Positions 1 to 6,054 of a DNA stretch of 8,094 nucleotides are shown one piece after another. The notes below the pieces were generated by a model. It had not been told where the DNA came from, did not search any database, and saw only the letters and a program-made list of their open reading frames with translations. Within the stretch, counting starts at the first letter, position 1. Each line of letters starts with the position of its first letter. A program made the position numbers and the translations under genes. The stretch spans positions 1-8,094 of the forward strand of contig JADGCR010000096.1 in NCBI GenBank assembly GCA_015228895.1. Reading direction: 5' to 3'. The DNA comes from Magnetococcales bacterium. GTDB taxonomy: Bacteria > Pseudomonadota > Magnetococcia > Magnetococcales > Magnetaquicoccaceae.

Positions 1-132
1 TCTCCCCCGCCCCTCCCGTCCAGGGAGGTCCTGCTGCCCGCCACGGAGCGTCCCCAGTCTCCCCTGAGCCGAGGTCGGCAGGTGTTTCTGGCCTCTTTGC
101 AGGCCCAAAAGCTGCGGAACCGGGAACGGTGA
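1..132 (+). CDS. 3' end of an unidentified upstream gene (partial)
   Basis: Frame 1 is open from the window edge to a TGA at 130-132, giving 43 residues ending QAQKLRNRER. Codon third positions in this frame are mostly G or C, like the genes downstream, and the peptide has a plausible charged helical C-terminus. Frame 2 is stopped early. Frame 3 stays open much longer but reads as a Pro/Ala/Gly-rich shadow. I therefore read this as the tail of a gene that begins left of the window. No family can be recognised from so little sequence. It is on the same strand as the kinase gene and ends about 150 nt before its preferred start. Confidence 0.5.
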   Translation, partial: SPPPLPSREVLLPATERPQSPLSRGRQVFLASLQAQKLRNRER

Positions 133-145
133 TCAATCAGAACCG

Positions 146-174
146 TTGCCCCGCGAGACGATACGGACTATGCT
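146..174 (+). promoter_or_regulatory. Candidate sigma70-like promoter for the kinase gene
   Basis: TTGCCC at 146-151 and TATGCT at 169-174 are separated by exactly 17 nt; each matches the sigma70 consensus at four of six positions. It lies in the only sizeable non-coding stretch (133-285) of the window. That stretch is locally more AT-rich (TGTTTTAAG, CGATAATTC) than its surroundings. A second -10-like hexamer, GATAAT at 188-193, has no matching -35. No terminator hairpin for the upstream gene was seen here. The match is weak and could be chance. Confidence 0.27.
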
Positions 175-271
175 GTTTTAAGCACACGATAATTCGTTCA
201 ACCGCCTCCGGCCCGGAACGGGATGGGATCGTCCAGGCCGGATGGACAGAAAAACTGGAAATGCCATGCCT

Positions 272-275
272 GGAG
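272..275 (+). promoter_or_regulatory. Ribosome binding site supporting the kinase start at 286
   Basis: GGAG at 272-275 sits 10 nt before ATG 286. The longer in-frame option, ATG at 223, has only a GGAA four bases ahead, and the 21 codons between the two starts have a lower GC3 than the rest of the gene. A stop at 190-192 closes the frame, so no longer start exists. Confidence 0.4.
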
Positions 276-285
276 CACTCCCGCC

Positions 286-3200
286 ATGAAACTCGCCACC
301 ACCGGAACGCGCAACGCGCCGGATCAGGACCGATCCCCGACGGGCATGGGAATCGTCAGGGAGAGTGGCGCCATTCATTCCACCGACGCCATTCTCCACT
401 CCCTGACCCGGCCCTGGGGTTCCCCGGAGGCATGGTGGGGCCGCATCTCCGCGGGTTTCTCCTATCCCGCGACCACCCGATGTCCCCAGTGTGGCATGGG
501 GCAGCGCCTGGGATGGCGCGAACACCAGATCGAAATCCCCAACTGCGTGGAGCGGGCCATTTTTTCCATTGAGTTTCTTGGCCACGCCCACGCCCTCTCC
601 CCCACCATGATGGGCGATCTGATTCTGGTGCGGGACGTGACCGAGGAACGGAACCACTCCCAGACCATCCAGCACCGGATCCAGCAGTTCCAGTCCATTT
701 GCGACTACATGGAAGATGTCTACTACCGCATGGATACCGACGGGGTGCTGCAATTCATCAGCCCCTCGGTGCAAAAACTGCTGAAACACCGTCCCGCCGA
801 AATCCAGGGTCACCCGCTCGCCAATTTCTGCGCCAATCCGGAACATCTGCAGGAGATGCTGCAGATTCTCCAGACCAGCGACAGCGTGGAGGATTTCGAT
901 CTGGTGCTCCTCTGCCGCCGGGGGAAGCAGGCGCCGGTTTCCATGACCGCCCATGCCGTCCGCGACAAAAACGGTCAACGGATCGCGGTCCAGGGAATCT
1001 TCCGGGATGTGGTGGAACGGACCCGCCTGGACTCGGCCCTCACCGACCGGACCCGACACTTCCAGGAGATCATCACCCACCTGGAGTATCAGAAATCCGC
1101 CACGGACGAGTTGATCCACATGAGCATCACCGATCCGGCCGGCGTCATCACCCAGGTCAACCACAAGCTGATCCAGCTCAGCCAGTACTCCAGAGAGGAA
1201 CTCCTGGGTCGGCACTTCAGCATTTTCGATTCCGGTCATCATCCCAAATCCTTTTTCAAGGAGATGTGGCGGGTTCTGCAGAGCGGGCGCATCTGGCGGG
1301 GAGAGATTCGCAACCGCAAGAAAAACGGCGACTTCTTCTGGCTGGATTGCACCATCGTCCCGTTCCTGACCCCCACCGGACGCCCCTTCCAATACATCAC
1401 CGTCGGCTCGGATGTCACCGGGCGCATCATGACCGAACTGCGTCTGGAGCAGAACCTGGATTTCCTGCGGCGGGTGATGGACTCCATGGGGGATGGGTTG
1501 TATGTCCTGGACAACAAGGGGCACCTGTTGGCCATGAACCGTGAGGCGGAACAGCTCCTGGGGTGGCAGGAATCGGAAATCCTCCACAAGAACCTGCACG
1601 ACATCATTCATTACAAACGGCCGGACGGCTCCCTCTTCCCCATTCGCGAGTGTCCCGCCCATCAGAGCCTCCTGGGTCGCTCCTACCGGCTTGAGGAGGA
1701 CTATTTCGTTCGCAAGGACGGTTCCCATCTCCCGGTTTCCTATGTCACCACCCCGATGTTGCAGGAGACCGAGATCATCGGTTCCATCGCCATTTTCCGC
1801 AACGCCGCCGCGCCGTTGGACGAAGTGCAGAAACTGAAGATGTGTCGGGACGCGGCCCTGGAATCCTCCCGTCTGAAATCGGCCTTCCTGGCCAACATGA
1901 GCCACGAAATCCGTACCCCGATGAATGCCATCGTCGGCATGAACGATCTGCTCATGGGGACCAACCTGAACGAGGAGCAGGTGGAGTTCGCCGAAATCGT
2001 CCGGGACTCCTCCCGTTCCCTGCTGGCCCTGATCAACGACATCCTGGACTTCTCCAAGATCGAGGCGGGCAAAATCGACATCGAGCGCATCGACTTCTCC
2101 CTGCTGACCGTGGTGGAGGGGGCGGCGGAACTGCTCGCCCCCCAGGCCCACGACAAGGGAATCTCCCTGATGACCCATGTTTCCGCGCGCATTCCCGGCG
2201 CGCTCAAGGGAGATCCGGGACGACTGCGCCAAATGCTGCTCAATCTCCTTGGCAACGCCATCAAGTTCACCGAGGATGGGGAGGTGACGTTGCGTGTGAT
2301 CCTGGAAGGGGAGTCCAGGGATCATATCATGGTCCACTTTTCGGTTTCCGACACCGGCATCGGCCTGAATCTGAGCGAGGAGGAGGCCAGGCGACTCTTC
2401 GAACCCTTCACCCAGGCGGAACGGGGCACGGCGCGCAAATTCGGCGGCACCGGACTGGGCCTGGCGATCAGCAAACGGCTGGCGGAACTGATGGGAGGGG
2501 AGATCGGCGCGCAAAGCCGTGAGGTGGGGGGCACGGTTTTCTGGTTCCGGATTCCGTTCCAAACCTCCCGGCTGCCCATCGAGGAGGAGAGCGATACCCA
2601 GGCCGTGGGTCACCTGGAGGGGGTCCGCATCCTGACGGTGATGGAAAATCCCACGGACCAGGAGATCCTCGGGGAGTGTTTCGACTCCTGGAAAATGCGC
2701 CATCATGGCGTGGTCAGCGGCGAACAGGGGCTGATCGCCTTCCGCGAGGCGGGGGGCAAGGGGAATCCTTTTCAGGTCGCGGTCATCTCCACCTCCCTGT
2801 CCGACATGGACTGTCAAATCATGGCGGACCTGTTGCGCCGGGAGGCCACCGGTCGTCACCTCACCCTCATCGCCCTGATGGATTGGGAGGACAAGGGGGA
2901 GCGGGCCAACTTCCTCAAGGCGGGCTTCGCCGCCACCCTGGTCAAGCCGGTGCGACGCGGGGAGTGGATCCGCTGCCTGGCCGAACAGCTCCATCCCGAA
3001 CCCATGCTTCCCGGCATGGAGTCCAGCGTCTCCCCCACTCCCAAGGAGCCGCCCATTCCGGTGCCGGACACCTACGACGCCCTGGAGTCCGGCAACCTGC
3101 TCCTGCTGGTGGAGGACAATCCGGTCAATCAGAAGGTGGCCCTGTTGCAACTCAAGAAACTGGGCTACGCCGTCCATGCCGTCTCCAACGGCCAGGAGGC

Positions 3201-3801
3201 GGTGGAAGCGGTCTCCCATCTCCCATACGCCCTGATCCTGATGGATTGTCAAATGCCGGTCATGGATGGCTTCGAGGCCACCCACGCCATCCGCAAATCG
3301 GAACAGGCCGCCTCCCGTCACATCCCCATCATCGCCATGACCGCCCACGCGATGAAGGGAGACCGGGAACGGTGTCTGAACGCGGGCATGGACGACTATC
3401 TGAGCAAACCCGTCTCGCCGGAGGTGCTGCTGCAAAAACTGCAACACTGGATCCCCAAAAGCATCGGCGCCCCGCCGCCGGTGGAAATCCATCAGCTGCG
3501 TCAACTGTTCGGTGACGACGACGAGATGATCCGTGAGTTGTTGCACCATTTTCAGCCTTCGGCCAGGGAACTCCTGGACAAGCTCGCCGAGATGATCCAA
3601 AAAGAAGAACAGGAAAACGTGTTGGAAGCAGCCCTGGAACTCAAGGAGGCCTGCTCCAACATGGGGGTTTCCGCCATGGCGCAGCTGGCGGGCGTCATGG
3701 AACAGTCCTCGCTCTCGCAGGAGTGGAGCGAGGCGAACAGAACCATCGAACGCCTGGAAACGGCATTCCGTCAGGTGGAAAAATTCATCGAGAACTTCTG
3801 A
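286..3801 (+). CDS. Multi-PAS hybrid sensor histidine kinase (PAS x4-HisKA-HATPase-REC-REC-degenerate Hpt)
   Basis: Hybrid sensor kinase of about 1171 residues (numbered from ATG 286; ATG 223 would add 21). Order: a PAS-like domain at 20-124 carrying a CPQC motif (Cys66, Cys69) and Cys87; PAS domains at about 135-245, 272-380 and 394-506, the last of the 'RPDGSxFPxxECP' subtype; HisKA with the H-box SHEIRTPM and phosphoacceptor His540; HATPase at 639-758 with Asn657 (N-box), Asp689 in DTGIG and GGTGLG at 720-725. REC1 (779-904) is degenerate: Ser835 replaces the acceptor Asp and Met865 the Thr, but Lys887 remains. REC2 (937-1057) is intact with Glu943/Asp944, Asp987, Thr1019 and Lys1041. The tail (about 1069-1171) aligns with Hpt domains but has Leu1117 at the His position. 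No transmembrane segment or signal peptide is visible, so a soluble cytoplasmic sensor is inferred. The ligand is unknown. The REC-Hpt gene follows 31 nt later and is its probable phosphorelay partner. Confidence 0.96.
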   Translation: MKLATTGTRNAPDQDRSPTGMGIVRESGAIHSTDAILHSLTRPWGSPEAWWGRISAGFSYPATTRCPQCGMGQRLGWREHQIEIPNCVERAIFSIEFLGHAHALSPTMMGDLILVRDVTEERNHSQTIQHRIQQFQSICDYMEDVYYRMDTDGVLQFISPSVQKLLKHRPAEIQGHPLANFCANPEHLQEMLQILQTSDSVEDFDLVLLCRRGKQAPVSMTAHAVRDKNGQRIAVQGIFRDVVERTRLDSALTDRTRHFQEIITHLEYQKSATDELIHMSITDPAGVITQVNHKLIQLSQYSREELLGRHFSIFDSGHHPKSFFKEMWRVLQSGRIWRGEIRNRKKNGDFFWLDCTIVPFLTPTGRPFQYITVGSDVTGRIMTELRLEQNLDFLRRVMDSMGDGLYVLDNKGHLLAMNREAEQLLGWQESEILHKNLHDIIHYKRPDGSLFPIRECPAHQSLLGRSYRLEEDYFVRKDGSHLPVSYVTTPMLQETEIIGSIAIFRNAAAPLDEVQKLKMCRDAALESSRLKSAFLANMSHEIRTPMNAIVGMNDLLMGTNLNEEQVEFAEIVRDSSRSLLALINDILDFSKIEAGKIDIERIDFSLLTVVEGAAELLAPQAHDKGISLMTHVSARIPGALKGDPGRLRQMLLNLLGNAIKFTEDGEVTLRVILEGESRDHIMVHFSVSDTGIGLNLSEEEARRLFEPFTQAERGTARKFGGTGLGLAISKRLAELMGGEIGAQSREVGGTVFWFRIPFQTSRLPIEEESDTQAVGHLEGVRILTVMENPTDQEILGECFDSWKMRHHGVVSGEQGLIAFREAGGKGNPFQVAVISTSLSDMDCQIMADLLRREATGRHLTLIALMDWEDKGERANFLKAGFAATLVKPVRRGEWIRCLAEQLHPEPMLPGMESSVSPTPKEPPIPVPDTYDALESGNLLLLVEDNPVNQKVALLQLKKLGYAVHAVSNGQEAVEAVSHLPYALILMDCQMPVMDGFEATHAIRKSEQAASRHIPIIAMTAHAMKGDRERCLNAGMDDYLSKPVSPEVLLQKLQHWIPKSIGAPPPVEIHQLRQLFGDDDEMIRELLHHFQPSARELLDKLAEMIQKEEQENVLEAALELKEACSNMGVSAMAQLAGVMEQSSLSQEWSEANRTIERLETAFRQVEKFIENF

Positions 3802-3845
3802 TGCCACATTCTCATTCAGGAAGGGATAGCCGTTGGGAGCAATGA
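3801..3845 (+). CDS. Possible 14-codon coupling micro-ORF between kinase and REC-Hpt genes
   Basis: An ATG at 3801-3803 shares its A with the kinase stop codon (TGATG). It opens a 14-codon frame, MPHSHSGRDSRWEQ, which ends at a TGA (3843-3845) overlapping the ATG at 3842 (ATGA). The frame therefore bridges the whole gap with a stop/start overlap at each end. Such geometry can carry terminating ribosomes into a downstream gene. There is no strong Shine-Dalgarno ahead of it (only GAGAA near 3790-3794), and a short open frame of this length is common by chance. Translation is conjecture. Confidence 0.15.
   Translation: MPHSHSGRDSRWEQ
3818..3825 (+). promoter_or_regulatory. Shine-Dalgarno that favours a TTG start at 3833
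   Basis: AGGAAGGG at 3818-3825 lies 7 nt before TTG 3833, good spacing. Before the alternative ATG at 3842 the same site is 16 nt away, and the nearer GGGAG (3835-3839) is only 2 nt away. A TAG at 3827-3829 closes the frame just upstream, so the start must be TTG 3833 or ATG 3842. Confidence 0.5.
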
Positions 3846-4834
3846 CACAAGCAGTTGAAGACCGTCGGTTGGCCGAAGAGATCTTGCAGCAGGCGGAATC
3901 TCTGCTGGACACCCCACTGACCGGAGAGCAACGGGAACGGATGCAGCGCATTCGTCTGGCGTCCATGGAACTGATCACCTCCCTGGCCGGTTCCCAGGCG
4001 GTCGAGGCGCTCTCCCCCCCGACCCCCCCGCTCCCCGGACCGGATGGGGAGGACAGCCGGAAACCCGGTGGGCGGGTTCTGTTGGTGGAAGACAACCCGT
4101 TCACCCAGAAGCTCATGACCCGGCTGCTGACCCAGCAGGGATACCTGGTCACCCTGGCCCAGAACGGACAGGAAGCCCTGGAGCGGTTGGCCATCGCCCC
4201 CTTCGACATGATCCTCATGGACCTGCGCATGCCGGTGCTGGACGGTTTCGCCGCCATCCGGGCGATTCGCACCCATGAAATGCAGGACCGCAGACCCCGC
4301 ATGCCCATCATCGCCGTCACCGCCCTGACCGGGGAGGATGAGAAGAATCACGCCCTGGAAGTCGGCGTGGATGGTTTCCACGCCAAGCCGGTCCGCGCCA
4401 CCATCCTGTTCGAGGAGATGGAACGACTCCTGGCCGCCCCCCCTCCACCCCTCTCCGTCCCTTCGGGCGACGACCCGCCCCCGATCGTGGACATGGAACG
4501 ACTGCTCAAAACCGTGGACGGGGATCGGGAGTTGCTGCTGGAGATCGTCGAGCTCTACTTCACCGACGCCCCGCAAAAGATGGCCCGCATCAAGCGCGCC
4601 ATCACCCTGGGGGAGACCGAGGAGGTGCGCGACGCCGCCCACAGCCTGAAGGGAGCCACCGGAGCGTTTGGAAGAGTGGAGGTGTTTCATCTGGCCTACG
4701 CCATGGAAAAGGCGGGACGCGGCGGGGATCTGCAACAGGCCCTTTCCCTTTGGAGCCAGCTGGATGCCGCCTTGAGAACCATGGAAAAGACCATCCGCCA
4801 AAAGATCCAACAACAAGTCGGAGAAGCGTCGTGA
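3833..4834 (+). CDS. REC-Hpt phosphorelay protein with a HisKA-like N-terminal stub
   Basis: A 333-residue soluble protein with no output domain (numbered from TTG 3833). Residues 24-51 (starting LLDTPLTGEQRERMQRIR) resemble the distal part of a HisKA domain, but the place where the H-box would fall reads VEDRR, and no HATPase follows. After a Pro-rich linker (61-79), a receiver at about 80-202 has all catalytic residues: Glu86/Asp87, acceptor Asp130 in LMDLRMP, Thr163 and Lys185-Pro186. A second Pro-rich linker (203-217) leads to an Hpt domain at about 218-325 with phosphoacceptor His270 in AHSLKGATGAFG. The family role is phosphotransfer between receivers. Here the likely donor is the upstream kinase, whose own Hpt-like tail lacks the histidine. 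ATG 3842 is an alternative start, three codons shorter. Its stop overlaps the GTG of the next gene. Confidence 0.94.
   Translation: MGAMTQAVEDRRLAEEILQQAESLLDTPLTGEQRERMQRIRLASMELITSLAGSQAVEALSPPTPPLPGPDGEDSRKPGGRVLLVEDNPFTQKLMTRLLTQQGYLVTLAQNGQEALERLAIAPFDMILMDLRMPVLDGFAAIRAIRTHEMQDRRPRMPIIAVTALTGEDEKNHALEVGVDGFHAKPVRATILFEEMERLLAAPPPPLSVPSGDDPPPIVDMERLLKTVDGDRELLLEIVELYFTDAPQKMARIKRAITLGETEEVRDAAHSLKGATGAFGRVEVFHLAYAMEKAGRGGDLQQALSLWSQLDAALRTMEKTIRQKIQQQVGEAS
4820..4823 (+). promoter_or_regulatory. Ribosome binding site fixing the GTG start at 4831
   Basis: GGAG at 4820-4823, inside the end of the REC-Hpt gene, is 7 nt upstream of GTG 4831. This GTG overlaps the preceding stop as GTGA, the usual geometry for translational coupling. 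The peptide from it starts MNLLQPFRAWRP, which matches how DUF1015 proteins normally begin. Confidence 0.65.
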
Positions 4835-6048
4835 ACCTTTTGCAACCTTTTCGCGCCTGGCGTCCCGCACCCGGTCTGGAGCGGCGCGTGGCCGCCCCGC
4901 CCTACGATGTGCTCAACAGCGCGGAGGCCCGCTCGCTGGCCGGGGACAATCCGGAATCGTTTCTGCACGTCTCCAAGGCGGAGATCGATCTGGAACCCGG
5001 CGTCTCCCCCTGCGACGAACGGGTTTACGCCACGGCCAGCGCCCGTTTTGTCGCCATGCGCCGACAGGGCATCCTGCGCCAGGAGGCCACCCCCTGTTAT
5101 TATCTCTACCGCCTGGAGATGGACGGACACCGGCAGACCGGCATCGCGGCCACCGCCTCCGTCGCCGCCTATCGGGACGAGCGCATCAAAAAACACGAAT
5201 TCACCCGCCCCGACAAGGAGGATGACCGCACCCGCCTGGCCGCCACCCTGGAGGCCCATACCGGACCGGTCTTCCTGATCTATCCGGACGACCTCCGTTG
5301 CGCCCGGTTGATCGAAGCGTTGACCAGCACGCCTCCCGCCTGCGATTTCATGGCGGACGACGGGGTGCGCCACACCCTCTGGGTGGTGGCGGCCCCGGAG
5401 ACCCTCCGGGAACTGACCGAGGCGTTCGATCGCGTTCCGGCCCTGTATATCGCCGACGGTCACCATCGGGCCGCCGCCGCCTCCCGCGTCAGCGAGACGC
5501 GACCCGGCGCGGATCGGTTTCTCGCCGTGGCCTTTCCCAACAGCCAGGTGCGCATCATGGATTACAACCGGGTGGTGCGGGATCTCAACGGTCTGGATGA
5601 GACCACCTTTTTGCGGCGGGTCGGGGAGCGTTTCCGACTCACCCCCGCCCCGACTCCCGTCCGTCCGGAGCAGCGACACCTCTTCGGCATGTACCTGCGA
5701 GGCCGCTGGTACGACCTGCGCGCCATCGTGGAACCCGCACAAGAGGCCGATCCCGTCGCCAGACTGGATGTCACCATTCTCCAGGAACGGCTGCTCGATC
5801 CCCTGCTGGGCATCACCAACCCCCGTCAGGACACCCGCATCGATTTCGTCGGTGGACGTCGCGGTCTGGACGAACTCATGCGCCGCGTGGACTCCCAGGA
5901 AATGACCGTCGCCTTCTCCCTGTTTCCCACCACCATGCAGGAACTCATGGCCGTTGCCGACGCCGGCCACGTCATGCCCCCCAAGTCCACCTGGTTCGAA
6001 CCCAAGCTCCGGGACGGTCTGGTGCTGCAAACCTTGTCAGAGGAATAA
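4831..6048 (+). CDS. DUF1015 family protein
   Basis: A 405-residue protein, full length for DUF1015 (COG4198, Pfam PF06245; usually about 400-420 residues), numbered from GTG 4831. Recognisable family blocks are LLQPFRAWRP at the N-terminus, VAAPPYDVL (20-28), DNPESFLHVSK soon after, KKHEFTRPDKEDDRTRL (from 120), ADGHHRAAAA (208-217), the DYNRVVRDLNG block near 245-255, and MPPKSTWFEPKLRDGLV close to the C-terminus. All blocks are present in order, so the gene looks intact. No signal peptide or membrane segment is seen, and a cytoplasmic location is inferred. The biochemical role is not established from sequence. The DGHHR motif recalls the DGHHR signature of ParB-like and SerK-type proteins, which hints at nucleotide or phosphate chemistry, but that is inference. 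An in-frame ATG at 4750 would add 27 residues inside the preceding gene and is not supported. Confidence 0.93.
   Translation: MNLLQPFRAWRPAPGLERRVAAPPYDVLNSAEARSLAGDNPESFLHVSKAEIDLEPGVSPCDERVYATASARFVAMRRQGILRQEATPCYYLYRLEMDGHRQTGIAATASVAAYRDERIKKHEFTRPDKEDDRTRLAATLEAHTGPVFLIYPDDLRCARLIEALTSTPPACDFMADDGVRHTLWVVAAPETLRELTEAFDRVPALYIADGHHRAAAASRVSETRPGADRFLAVAFPNSQVRIMDYNRVVRDLNGLDETTFLRRVGERFRLTPAPTPVRPEQRHLFGMYLRGRWYDLRAIVEPAQEADPVARLDVTILQERLLDPLLGITNPRQDTRIDFVGGRRGLDELMRRVDSQEMTVAFSLFPTTMQELMAVADAGHVMPPKSTWFEPKLRDGLVLQTLSEE
6039..6045 (+). promoter_or_regulatory. Ribosome binding site of the TerC-family gene
   Basis: AGAGGAA at 6039-6045 lies within the last codons of the DUF1015 gene, about 9 nt before ATG 6055. 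Only six bases separate the two genes, so there is no room for a separate leader or riboswitch. Confidence 0.5.
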
Positions 6049-6054
6049 AGTCGC

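Noticed and set aside
129..572. Open frame from GTG 129 overlapping the kinase start
   Set aside because: It runs in another frame across the N-terminal PAS coding region, and the peptide is an Arg/His/Pro/Gly-rich shadow with no family features. The kinase frame has PAS signatures there.
178..4320. A 1380-codon open frame on the minus strand covering the kinase and part of the next gene
   Set aside because: It lies exactly antisense to two proteins with full domain motifs. Long antisense frames are expected where the sense genes have high GC3. Its translation is Gly/His/Gln/Asp-rich with no recognisable domain.
4750..4830. Upstream ATG at 4750 as start of the DUF1015 gene
   Set aside because: It would overlap the preceding gene by 85 nt and add residues unlike the family. 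GTG 4831 has a well-placed GGAG and gives the standard N-terminus.
6030..6054. A yybP-ykoY-type manganese riboswitch ahead of the TerC-family gene
   Set aside because: Such leaders precede some terC/alx genes, but here only 6 nt separate the genes and no riboswitch-like sequence is visible in the preceding coding region.
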